Below are positions 46,175 to 57,965 of a stretch of DNA of 64,000 nucleotides, piece by piece (the stretch's first letter is position 1; every line of letters starts with the position of its first letter). The notes under the pieces were generated by a model. It made no database searches. It saw only the letters and a program-made list of their open reading frames with translations, and was not told where the DNA came from. The stretch comes from Rhypophila decipiens (Eukaryota > Ascomycota > Sordariomycetes > Sordariales > Naviculisporaceae). The position numbers were made by a program, and so were the translations under genes. The stretch is taken from positions 1 through 64,000 of the forward strand of contig MU858207.1 of NCBI GenBank assembly GCA_033297075.1. Reading direction: 5' to 3'.

Positions 46175-46970
46175 GTTGCCGATGGGTGTTGTTTGTTTTG
46201 TCAACAAGGGAGTTGCCAAGTGTGATTAGGGACAAGACAGTTTGACTGTTCACTCAGGTCATGCTAAAGACGGTCTTTATCATCTTTGCTCCAAGGATGG
46301 ATGACGTCGGCGCCAGTCCCACAGATCTGGTTCAACTCCTGATGGTGGAGACTTTGGCTGGTTACCTGCAGCGATGATAGCCGAGGTGAATAGAAAAAAT
46401 AATAGCACCAGATTCAATGCGCAATTGAGTTTATCATGGTGCAGTAAGGTGTGGACCGGGCCCCGCCGCCCGACATGCCGGCAGGACCGGGACCACCCAG
46501 AGCTTCGTGGCGCCGGAGAGGCTTTTGTGGCCTCTATACTTTGCTGCTTGCAGGCGGTCACCTGCCCATTTTTTTACGTTTGTGATGTCCCATGAGCAAA
46601 GTCCCCGGTTGTTCTTGTATCCGGGGTTTGAACAGACAGCGTTCTTGCCTCGGCTATATGATCATGACTGAGTGCGATCCTCATTTGTGGACATGGTGCT
46701 GGGCTGCTGGCTTTGACTCCAATTCGGGGTTGACGGATGGGAACGTTGAGCGTTTTTGGCGTTGACCAGAACGAAGAATCTCGGCTCTCGGTCGTTGTAC
46801 CGGCAAATATGCGACATATCTTCGCAACAAGCAAAGTCAATTTCGAATCTGCTCCGATCAAGGTCAAAGAAAACTTCTCTTTATTATCCCTTCAATTTCT
46901 CAGCCCAACAAACCGTTGGATCTTCTCCTGTATCTTCTCCTGTATCACCGTTTCCGGCAACGTCGGGGCA
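46175..46970. other. Intergenic, divergent promoters
   Basis: No gene seen. A pyrimidine-rich leader (TCTTCTCCTGTATC, partly duplicated) precedes the next start codon. Confidence 0.5.
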
Positions 46971-49120
46971 ATGTCGTCCATTCGCCTTGTTATTTGCCAT
47001 TTGTTGCTGGCATCAGCAGCCGTGGCGCACCCGACAGCCACCTATCGTTCGAGCTCCCCGGAATGCAAGATCGAATGGGAACAATGTCCCTCTGGTAATC
47101 CGGGTCATCAGGCCTGGGATTGCGGGAACGTCACAGTGCCCCTTGACTACACCGACGAGTCTTCAAATGAGACACATACTGTTCAGCTTTGGCGTAGTAA
47201 AGCGGTCAAGTCCCCGTCGATGGGAAGCATCCTTGTAAACTTTGGAGGGCCTGGCGGATCCGGCTTCCCCGGGTTTCAGGGGTCCCCCGTGATACATTGG
47301 TCTGCTTCCTCCCTACTGAAATCGGAGATACCCATAACCTGCTGCGTTGGCTTTACTAACTCCATGGCAAAACAGGATGACTGGTGGATACTATGATCTT
47401 ATTCTATTTGCACCACGGTACGTGTCTCGCGATCGTCTCTCTGTGTTCAGTTGCGAAAGCGTAATTCAGTGCTAACAATAGTGCAGAGGCACTTCCGAGG
47501 CCGGCAACTTGAGGTTCTCGTGCTTTGACACCCAAGAGGAAAGGGACAGTTATCCCCACGATGGCCGCCCATTTATAAATTCGTTCGAATCCCTGGAAAG
47601 GGATCTGATCTGGTCGTGGGCTCAGCGCCAGGCGTATGCGAATCAGTGTTGGAACAGCAACAAGGATAAGCGTGTTGGTGAGCTTATAGGGACCACCTTC
47701 GTTGCACGTGATATGATGAACATTGTTGATGCTCTGGGTGAGGATGGAATGTTGAGATACTGGGGTGAGTTCTAACGACCACTTTAGGTGACATCCATTT
47801 CTTGACATAGCCCCATGACTGATTCTTCTTGCCAGGGTTTTCATACGGATCTATCCTCGGCGCGACTGTGGCTGCGATGTTTCCAGACCGCATCCATCGT
47901 GTTATTCTCGACGGCGTTAGTAATGTCTTCAATTACTATAACCGGCTCACTATGTTAGTCCCGTTCAGAGTCACAACTCCGTCTCAAATTTTCTTCTTCT
48001 TCGGAATTTTGGCCGTGCTAATACAGGCAATCCACCACGTTAGAAGATACCCCAAACAAGGTTCCAAGTTTGACGCGGTGTACCGTTATATTCTATCCGA
48101 GTGCTTGGCAGCAGGGCCTGATAACTGTGCCCTGGCTCGGGACGCCGAGAAGGATCTCCCAATTGGAGAGCAAGCTTGGGCTCTTGCGATCCAAATCGAA
48201 CTGCTCAAGGATCGTCTGAACAGCCTCCCCATCGTGGTCAACGCAAGCGTGGTCGACGGCGGCTACGTATCTAACCTTCAAAACATGTTACTCAGCCCGG
48301 AGGACGATAAAGATCCCCGCGATGTAACACTGCACCTGCACCACCTTCTAAACAATAAAAGTCTGACAGAGGTAGTGGAGTTCCTTCACCCGAGTAAGGA
48401 TTTGGAACCAGACGATCCACCGCAGTACGATGACAACGAAGACGAAGCCCAGTTGGGCATCAGGTGCTCAGATAAAACTGGGCGCAATGGTCGGGCGGAG
48501 ACGGCACAAGATGCCATTTCGGAGGCCAAGATAATTGGAGGCAGTGGTGAATTTAGTACTTGGATTGCTGCAGCATCCACGGCTAGCTGCGCAAAATGGC
48601 CCTGGAAGAGCAAAGAGAGTTTCAACACTTCTACCTTGCAAGTCGAGGGAGGTTTGCGCACGAGAAATCGAATCCTCCTTATTGGGAATACCATCGATGT
48701 CAAAACCCCGATAGAAAATGCGAGGAATTTGAGCACTTACCTGGCCGGAAGTGTTGTTCTGGAACACAAGGACGTCGGAGTAGGTGACTTTATATTCTTC
48801 TTCCCTCATATCTCTCCGATCGTTTGGTCGGGCCGTTCTTCAACATTCCGAGTGAGGCTGACATCACGTACATCTAGCACTGCACTTTGATGACCCGCTT
48901 GTCAAAATGCACTGCTGACGTTGTCACAAGGTATCTTCTTGATGGGGTTCTCCCAGAAAAAGGAACAGCCTGTGAGCCTAACAAGCCGTTGTTTCATGCT
49001 CCGAGCCCGGGGCTAGTGAATCATTCATTCTTGTCCCTATGGCCATCATCGGCCAGGAAGAAGCAGCGTTCCTCCCGTACATTGGGCGCAGGACATCACG
49101 CTTTGCCTCTGTTTGACTGA
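46971..49120 (+). CDS. Secreted TAP-like alpha/beta-hydrolase, copy 1
   Basis: Five exons: 46971-47320, 47376-47417, 47487-47764, 47836-48779 and 48878-49120, all in phase. A signal peptide is followed by IEWEQC and VTVPLDYTD, then the oxyanion loop NFGGPGGSG, the nucleophile Ser in [21 protein letters not shown] near the catalytic Asp, and the catalytic His in DVG-HCT at the last splice junction. This is the order in tripeptidyl-aminopeptidase-like (TAP) hydrolases, which release N-terminal peptides outside the cell. The first intron has AT where GT is required (47321-47322). The paralogue at 54770 has GT at the matching place, so splicing of this copy may fail. Residues after HCT carry KCTADVVTRYLLDGVLPE as in copy 2. 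Confidence 0.8.
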
Positions 49121-51518
49121 ATATTGAGGCGCAAACCGACGGAAGGAAACCCTGAATCAAAGATCATCTCAAATTGACACTTGGAATGGGGTTGTTTTTC
49201 GCCAACAAGCACATCTATCTTATGTATTTTTAAAAACAAGAAAAAGAAAGAAAAAACCCCCTTAGACATTCGCACCGAGCACAAGTCCATACATGTGAAC
49301 TCAATCGCGAGCATGTGATACATAAGGAGTAATTGCTTGGCGGCAATTACAGGATTCTGTTTTTGCGCGTCACCTCACAGAGCAACATCACCAGCCTGGG
49401 GTCTTTTGCTTTCGAGCATCCGCGTCCTAGCCTTCGAGCGTTTCATTGCAATACAAAACCGAGTTCGACGGGACCCTCCAGCTTCCCATACACGTACCGG
49501 TTTTTGTAACGTAATAGCTTGTCAAAACTTTAACTGGGCGGCTTATGTTGCCGTTACCACCACATCCCGATAATACCCACAGTGAAAATGAGGATGGAAT
49601 TCCCTTAAGAAAGAGGTCGGAAAGTACACGAATATTGCCGCTGCATGTGACTACGCTACAAATCGGGTTCCAGAACCATCACATCGAAACTGAATCTGGC
49701 GGAGAGTCGAACGCTCAAAAACAAATCATTTTCAGTTCAGTGGTATGGAGTTGCGTTTCGGTAACCGTCCAGTAATAGGTAACGCCAACGAGCTTTGCAC
49801 AAAAAAAGACCACATCATAGCCACCAACTGTTCACTTTGTCATTGTCACTGGTCACAGGGGAAACGAGGGGTCTGGATATCGGCGGCCCTGAGCTTAAAT
49901 CTTTCCTTTCTTGGACGATTGCATGCAGATTTCGTGGGTGTCCATAATTCTGGTACATTGTTCAGCATCACAACACCGAGCACAGAATCCAAAAAGGCTC
50001 TTCGAGTTATAAACATGAACGCGTGTGCAACATCGTCATCTTTCCCAAGCTCACTCAACATCCGAGTCCTTGTTGTCGCGAGTGTTTCCAATCTTGACCG
50101 CCCACCATTGGACGTTGAGTGCTGAGACGGGGATTGATGTTATGGACATCTCAAACAGCCGAGGTTATCGAACGGGAGGATCACGCCACGTAAATTGCGC
50201 CATTTTTGTTACGGGGGTTCAAAAATGTTTTGAGGTCGGAACAAGAGGCGCTGGAATTATGGATCAGGTGTCGTCAGCATTGATTCCGTTTTTCCTGATT
50301 CGGCTGTCTTGGGGTCGGTTTGTGGCGATGTGACTTGGGGCGTTTTGCTAGCTGGCTGGTTTGTCAAAGGAAGGGGATACAGAAAGAGGAAGGGGATAAT
50401 TGGAATCCGTCGGGAGCTCGAGAAAGCACGATACCTGAGATCATACAACGTAGACCCGAGATCCACGATCTGTAATGGTGGATACGATCTACGAGTAGGC
50501 ATCTGCAGGTGTAAACTGTCAAGCATAACCGAGATAGTATCAGAACAGGGGCCTGTACTGGCTACTCGACAAGGCTGTTCCTTCTTGCAAGGTTTCCTGA
50601 TAAGTGGCACCCCTTGAGACGTAGCTGGTACAAGCCAGCATGTCCATGAGTTAAGAGTTTGGCATAAATGTAAGTTTACACTCGCAGATCATGACCCACA
50701 AGTTAAACTTCTGACCGGCTGGCTGACTGGCTGACTGGCTAGAGTACCTCCGGTCCATTAAAAGTTGGCGAGTCCCGAAGGCTTTGAGTTTTGGCGGAGG
50801 TGGATTGCGTTGGGTGAATTGGTGGAGAGGGTAGAAGGACGGTCAATTTGGATGTCCCGAGTGTGGATTTCAAGTTCCTGAGTAGGTCCAAGTTGGTCTT
50901 CCCAGTTCATTCTACCGATTTGTACTGCTACGCTTTCTCGTTCGACCCGCAGCTGTTAATTCCCGCCTGTACCAGGGCTTCTGTCATTCATTGATTAACC
51001 TGGTCGCCGTTGTGGCTTCATCGAACCGTTGGACCTGAGAACTCCCGTTTCCAGCTGGTGATGTCTAAAATAACAGGGCCTGTCCCTACCATTACATGTT
51101 CCTCTTTATTGCATCACTTTGGCATTGCAATTCAACTACTCTTGTACTGCCCGACTCCGGCGCCCATGCATTAATGCCCTCAATATAGTAAGTCCAATCT
51201 ACATTGTTGAAAGTGTGAGTAGAAGCGAAATTGAACGGCCCAGGTAGGCGGATATGTAGGCTCGTGTTAGGTGCGGGGAGCGGAAACAATTGATTGCCCA
51301 ACTGAGTTGTCTGTTAATATATATTGGTGGTTTCCCTCTAAATACAGTAAGATAGATTAGTCGTTCACCGGCTGGGTCGCATCCAACAATCCAGCCGGGT
51401 TGACGTTGCAACGACGTATGGGCGGGTAACGTGGCCGTTTGCGTTATAAACGCCGGCTGCTCCAGTCTACAGCGACACAGTTGAGCGATACAAGACCGCA
51501 TAGTCAGCGCTGTAGAGC
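49121..51518. other. Long intergenic region
   Basis: About 2.4 kb without a credible gene. ORFs are short and lack domains. An 8-bp tandem repeat is listed separately. Confidence 0.5.
50717..50740 (+). repeat. Short tandem repeat (CTGACTGG-type unit)
   Basis: About three copies of an 8-bp unit based on CTGGCTGA. It is a minor length-variable site. Confidence 0.6.
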
Positions 51519-52441
51519 ATGTTTCTCTTTCTGCTCTCAATCATTGCTGTCCTGCTTCCGCTGGGAGCCGTTGGGCACGGCGGTGTGTGGAACTACTCGA
51601 TTGCCGGAGACTGGCGTCCTGGGTAAATATGTACAGACTTGGCTCTTTTGCGCTCCGGGCTTGGCTAACGGGACCCGTCGTCAGATTCTTCCCTTATTAT
51701 CCCGCTGAGGGCCAGTCTTCCATCCAGCGCCATTGGGCGGATTTTCGTCCCATCGTTGACGTAAGACTTCCCACGTTGGTTTGCAATGACCCCGGTGGAT
51801 ATGCTGAAGAGTACGCCACCGTGGCCGCTGGCGCTGAGATCGAAGCATACTACAGAGGCTGGCCGCATGACATCGGCCCTGTCATTGTGTGGATGGCGTA
51901 CTGTGGCGCCGAGCCGACGTCATGCTCGTCGTTCAACGGCACCGGTAGACACTGGTTCAAGATTAGTCAAGCCGGCTTGCTATCGGGCACCATGCGCAAC
52001 GGAGTGTGGGCGCAGAAGCAGATGATGGCCAACAATTTTACTTGGAGTGTGACGATTCCGGAGAGGCTCAGGAGTGGCGCCTACTTGATGAGACACGAGT
52101 TGATTGCGCTGCACGTACCTTTCAGCCCTGAGTTTTACCCCCAATGCGCACACATGTATGTCCTGAGCAATGGTGATGAGACGCCCGGTCAGGAATTTCT
52201 TGCGTCGATCCCTGGAGTTTGGGTGGATGATGGTGAGGATATCTTGCCCGTGGCTCGCCAAAGGGCTTATATTGACAGGTTCATGCAGATCCGGAACTTC
52301 ATCTCAGCATTTACGAGGAACCAACTGCGAGTAGGACAGAGTGGGCAATCCCGGGACCGCCGGTCTGGTCTGGACAGTACTCGGAGGAGCTGTAGGATGT
52401 TTTTCTTGTTAGAATGTGTCTTTAAAACCACCGAAGCTTGA
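51519..52441 (+). CDS. AA9 lytic polysaccharide monooxygenase, second copy
   Basis: Two exons, 51519-51622 and 51685-52441, joined in phase 2, give about 286 residues. The signal peptide (MFLFLLSIIAVLLPLGAVG) ends directly before His20 (HGGVWNYS), the copper-binding N-terminus. The second copper His is in WPHDIGPVIVWMAYC. The region RHELIALHVPFSPEFYPQCAH gives the conserved Glu/Leu and axial Tyr part, and ASIPGVW closes the core. It acts on cellulose-like glucans outside the cell. It is only distantly like the copy at 35 kb. After about residue 235 the frame becomes unfamily-like, while another frame reads IPGPPVWSGQYSEEL then stops (near 52345-52396). A normal AA9 tail may thus have been lost by a frame break or lies behind an unrecognised intron. 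Confidence 0.8.
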
Positions 52442-52640
52442 TCCTCATTCGCGAGGGCGTCTCGGCGTCTTCAGTCTCGCAAGTGATGGAACAAGTTGGC
52501 GTTTGTTCGGGTGAAGCTGATACGGACGGATAAGCCATTATTGAAGAAAATGGAGCGAGGGCATGGAGCAATAAGGCAGTTGAAATAGTTCATGTTACTC
52601 GATCTAAAATACACTGCATGTCTGTACACCATGCTTCATA

Positions 52641-54770
52641 TTACGGCGCTATGAGATGCCTTCCATGTCGCTGATAAGTTGAAGTGATGCTCCAAAGATT
52701 TTGCTGTCTACCTTCCCAGACCATGCGCCCAGCAAGAGCAAGACTTTGGTTCAACTGTTCTTCTGGCGCGGGTTGTGTGCTATTTTCGGGGGGTTCGAAG
52801 AGTGGTCCGTCAATATTGCAGATAGTTCCGTCTTCGGGTAGGATTCCATCGAGGAAGTATTCGTTCGTAGCTTTCGTATGACATTCTGAATCTTGTGTTC
52901 CGGTACAATGCTAGTGGTAGCAGGTCACGGTGAGGTTAGTATGTCCTAAAACTCTCTTCAAGACCTCGGGCAGTCAGTATCATTCAGTGGGGGGGACAAA
53001 AGGCTTACCCCATAACCCTTCACCTCCAGAACCACGCTGTTGTCAAAGTACGTGCTCATGTTCCTAGCGCTATGAATTGACGTTCTTGTATCGTAGGTAG
53101 GAGCAGTAAACAGGATCGGGAATCGAGTTTTGATGCCACCGTCGCGCAAAAGGATGTTTGTATCGAATCTTTCTTTGCTTTCAAACGGCCATTTGGCACA
53201 GCCTGTAAAGAAGGTGCCTACTCTGAAAGCCCAAACCTGTGTGACTCCTATTGCTTGCCAGGCTCTCGATTTCACCTCTTGGAAACTTTCCAGCCGAGCA
53301 TGAGGGCCAGACTTATCACCACAGTGTATTCCATCGAACGACTCATTGCCATCGCTGCTCTCCTCCGCACGGCCTTTCATAACCTTCTTGATGGTCTCAA
53401 TGACATATGGTATTCCCTCTTCCATATTCATGATGAGAAATTGTAAGCTCTTTGTCAACTCGAAATTAGTTGCATACCTTTGCTCTATCAGTGCGTCACG
53501 CAGAATGAGCCCGTAGGTGGGGAGTATGATTGTCAGTCCGTACACGATGGGGGATCGGCGTAGCCTTTCAAATCTCATCTCTAGAAGCTGTTGTAGTACT
53601 TGGACCTTGTCCGAAAGTGTATAATTCTCATACTCGGTGACATTGGCAAAAGTCTCCGCCAGTGGACAAGATGGGAACCCTGCCATTATGCACTCGGCAA
53701 GGATAGCATGATAAGCCGCGTCGACGGAAAGGGCACCATCACCATCTCTGGAGTAAGAATCAAAGTTGCAGTTAGCCACCTCGGAAATCCCACGATTAGG
53801 CATATCTCAACAGATGCTCAGTGACTCACATGGAAGCAGTATTGTAATAGTTGAACGCGTTGACAACACCATCCAATACCATGCGGTCGATCCGGTCAGG
53901 GAACATGGCGGCGACCGTCACACCAAGAATGCTGCCATAAGAGAAGCCTGGGTACGCATGAGGTGTCAACCGTCGGAAAACCGCACAACGAATCAGGTCG
54001 ATCACTAACCCAAAAATCTCAAGAGCCCATCTTCGCCGAGGGCATCGACAATCTGGATCATGTCACGAGCCACAAACGTCGTGCCAATTACCTTGCCGAC
54101 TTGGGAATCCTCGTTCCGCCTCAGGCACTGATTGGAAAAAGTCTGCTCAAAGGCCCATGTCCACGCAATATCAACCTCAAACTCATCCCAAGAGGCGGGA
54201 CCTCTGGTAGCGATATATGGCCATAGTTGGTAAAAGTCGTTCCGTTCATCCGCAGTATCGAAGCAGGAAAACGTCAAGGTCTTTCCCGTCCCACTTTGAT
54301 TCCCGAATGTCAGCCGAGTCCTTGTAATCGTCTGTGAAGAGCGCCGTACCGTGGCTTAAAAACAATAAGATCATAATATCCACCAGTATACCTGTCCGAT
54401 GAAACGTCAGTATTCTCAAGGATACACTCATTGATGGCAATTCATACTTGTGCAGACTAGAGGAGCCAAAGCGGATATTTTTTACTCCGTCGGAACCTGG
54501 CCCCCCAAAATTAAGGAGAACGCTTCCTCTGGATGAAGACCTGATGGCTCGGCTCCGAAGCAGTTCAACGATAAACCTGTCGTCGGATTCGTGGTTGGTG
54601 TAATCAAGGGGCACCGTTAGGTTACCGCACTCCAGAGGTCCGTCACCCTGCCTGTCGTCCTCAAATTCGCATGGTTTCCATTCAATACGGTTCTCGTTGG
54701 TCAAAATCGGCTTTGCCACAGCTGACCACGCCAACAAAGCATGGCAGAGTGCCACGCGTGAGAACAACAT
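52641..54770 (-). CDS. Secreted TAP-like alpha/beta-hydrolase, copy 2
   Basis: From the ATG at 54770 to TAA at 52641-52643. The first exons are 54770-54448, 54391-54350 (42 nt, same size and phase as in copy 1) and 54293-54010. A short exon with GFSYGS follows, then the exon starting near 53756 and a final exon starting near 52909 with [10 protein letters not shown]. The signal peptide ends near AVAK. Family motifs are [17 protein letters not shown] (Ser replaced by Asp at one position of the oxyanion loop), [17 protein letters not shown] and PTYDTRTS near the Asp. The catalytic Ser and His are present. Predicted as an extracellular serine peptidase. Splicing looks intact, unlike copy 1. Confidence 0.8.
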
Positions 54771-55806
54771 GTCTCACTCTTGGTCAAAAGATGGAAGGTG
54801 GTGCTTGCAATTGGTACAGTGGTGAAGCCAGACCAAAGGGTTTTGGGAAACGCAGTGTGTTTATCGTAATTCCACTGTCAATTTCTACCTCTGGTTGTCA
54901 TCAAAGCCGGGGTATGTGAACAGAGGGTTTGCTTAGTGTCAATTCTATTCGAGTGACTGGGGTGCTGGAAGAGATGCCGCATACACTCGTGAAGATGGAT
55001 CGTGCGCCAAATCCGAGTCCTTCAAGCTCATGGCAAGTGGGTCGGCCAACTTGCCATGTTGAAGCAGCTGTCGCTAGACAGTTCTCTGATTTCCTCGGGA
55101 AGATACCAGAGACCCACTTGCCGTGGATGATTTAGCCCAGATTTGATTTCCGCGGCCGCATGCGGAAGCGTGAGAGGACCGTCAGAACCATAGATAACGG
55201 GGAAAACGCCCAACAGTCTCATCGGGCAACCCCGGATGGAATCAGAGACATGACATAATGCCAGGGAATAGCCGAATAGTCCCTAGTCATGACGTGTTCC
55301 GAACCTTCAAGTGAACGGCTGGCGGCCCGGCCGACCACGCTAGTGCGGTGGCAGAGAGGAAGTGGAATCAAACTCCGATTTTGCGGGCTGGTCATCCACG
55401 GTACTTGTCTTTGTATCGTGCTCCGCCATTTCAAGTGGAAGCTATTGGTGGAAACTATGCAGTGAATGCCCTACCGATGTGCCTCGCCGTTATCTGTTGA
55501 CACAGATCTTAAGTGCCCATGCAAGGGTGGATTTCCACGTATAACAATTCGGGTACTCGATATTGATCCTTGTTACCACTCCGAGGTTGGTGTGATGTTG
55601 TGACTTTCAGATCCAAAGGCCTATTTTGACATCGGGTCAATTCTTCCTGCTTTCTATCCGTTGACTTTTGTGGTTCTCTGCACATGATATTTCAGAATAC
55701 TTGCCTGTAAGTTCATTTTTGGCCGCATTTTGGAGCAGGCGAATCCGTGAATCTGATACACTGGCGGGTGCAACATCACGGGCTTCACCGTTTCACAATT
55801 TCTAAA
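54771..55806. other. Intergenic between two TAP-like genes
   Basis: About 1 kb; chance ORFs only. Confidence 0.5.
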
Positions 55807-57965
55807 CTAGAGATAGTATACAGTTATTGTTATTGATATGAGAAGTGGCAGCATAAGACCGACCCCGCGATGAGAGGATTCCGAGCTTATCTTTGCGAAT
55901 AACCTTTCATACTCCTTGCAAATCGTGTTGTTCAGAGGCAATTTCCCCTCTATGATATATCCCTTAACAGCCTGGAGAGTGCACTTTGATGAAGCGTCGG
56001 ATATGCCGTGCTAGTGGGAGATACAACATTAGCTTCCATCAGCAGCATCTTGATCAGAGTTGAATGGCCGTTGAAGTTTGCAACCCACTCCAAAGCCCAT
56101 TTGCTCAAGGACGGCGCTTCCTGCAAAGTATGAGCTCGTATTTTTGGCGTTCAGAAGGGGTGTCAAGATATCGTAGGTATTTCCAATGAATAAGCCTGGC
56201 TTGCGAGTCTGTACTCCTCCATCGACAAGAAGAAAACTGGTGTTGAACTTCTCTTTACTGTCAAATGGCCAGTCTTTGCAGAGTGCCGAGTTGATAGCCT
56301 TCTTGTAACCCCAAAACTGGCTGTTATTCATCGCGACTTGGGCTTGTGGTAATACCCCATTCAATATCTCGGGCCGAGCTTGAACGCCCGTTATGTCACC
56401 GCACACAATCGCAGTATATGCCTCGATATCTAAAAGGCCCAGCTGCTTCACTAGCCTTTTCAGTGTCTCCTCCTGCGCCCGTCCGAGGACCACCTCCGCT
56501 AAATTTTCATTGATTAAAAGCGCGTGGAGCTGTTTCGCAGTATCGTCGACATTTGGCGTCGCGTCGAGTTTCAGTGATATCAGATTGTCACGGAGACGAA
56601 TTACGTCCCTAGAGGTGATTACGTCATTCCGCACCTTGATCGGGCAGTTGTGAAGTCTGTGCCAAAGTGATTCGATTCGATCTGCCAGTAACTGAACTTG
56701 TTGTGGGCGGGAGGTGGTCTTCCTTTCGACGTGGTATTTCTCGTCAGCCCCGAGATAATAATTGGAATCGCTGCAAGGATGTAGTCTATTGTTAGAGCGT
56801 TATCAGCATTAATGAGGAACATAGCACACAGCTTACACGGGCATTCGGTTGTAATAATTGAAGACATCGACAACACCGTCGCAAATCAGGCGATCGATCC
56901 GCTCCGGTAACATAGCAGCAACTGTAACGCCAAGGATGGACCCGTAGGAGATACCTGCCGCGGATGAGTGAGTTAGCAATGTCAATGGCAACAAAATGAA
57001 TCTCAACAGCGTGTCACGATGGAACTTGAAGGCTTGGGATATGGGTCTCGAACAACCAAAATACCAAATGACCTACCCCAATACCTGAGAAGGCCATCTT
57101 CGCCCAATGCATCGACAATCTGAATCATATCCCTTGCGACAAATGTGGTTCCAACGTACTCTCCAATTGAGCTGTTCCGGTTGTTTTCCGCACATTCCTT
57201 GTAGTAAGTTTGGAGTGTCTTCATCCCCTTTTCGATCAGGACTTTTGTTGTGTTCCACGAAACAGTCCACTCATCCGGCACTATCGAGTCGTCAAGCTTG
57301 TCGATCTCGTCGCTTGTTTGCAGCCCGCATGAGAATTTCATCCTCTTCCCCGTACCTCTTTTTGTCTTGTCAGCCCCATCTAACAGTCTGACCTATCTGC
57401 ATTCAGAACAGATCAAATGGTTGATACAAGGATTCTCTCACCGTGGCTTGAACACAACCAGATCGTGGTATCCGCTCGTGAATCTAAGGCAAGAAGAACA
57501 TCAGTGATCTGGTAAAGCATAACATCGATAAGCCGAAATTAGGGATTATTGTATATACCTGTGTATCGCGGGCGCATGCAATACCAAGTGTGCGACGCCA
57601 GACGCCCCAGGACCACCAAAATTGAGCAGAATGCTCCCCCGTGACGGTGAATTCCTTGCGGGGCTGCGTAGTAGCTCGAGGGTAACCTTCTCATCGGATC
57701 CTGGGTTTGTGTAGTCGAGGGGCACCGGCAGAGTTGCGCATTCAATGGGGTAATTGCGGTCTTGGCCGAGAATCAGCAGATTGCCTAGGGCTTCGGCTTT
57801 GAGGTCACATCGTTCCCATTTGATACGAGATCCGTTGAATTGGTGAAGTTTACTGCGGGCGATTATAGGGTTTGCCAGAGCTAGTGATGAAAACACCAAG
57901 TTGCAAAGTGATAATAGAACAACAACATGGCAACCTATCTTCGAAAAAGGGGACTCAACCCGCAA
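55807..57965 (-). CDS. Secreted TAP-like alpha/beta-hydrolase, copy 3, possible C-terminal anchor
   Basis: From the ATG at 57965 to TAG at 55807-55809. The signal peptide ends near ALAN. The same motifs appear: [45 protein letters not shown] for the nucleophile and GNTYDILTP near the Asp. The catalytic His comes as a GHGIS-like sequence at the last intron, replacing the HCT of the other copies. The C-terminal exon ends in a hydrophobic stretch (GLMLPLLISITITVYYL), which suggests a GPI signal or membrane anchor, not seen in copies 1 and 2. This copy has diverged most; it may act at the cell surface. Exon ends near 57560 and 56860 are approximate. Confidence 0.75.

Noticed and set aside
49745..50617. 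Two ORFs of 100-126 residues in the long intergenic region
   Set aside because: No domain, no signal peptide, poor start context and no introns joining them to anything.
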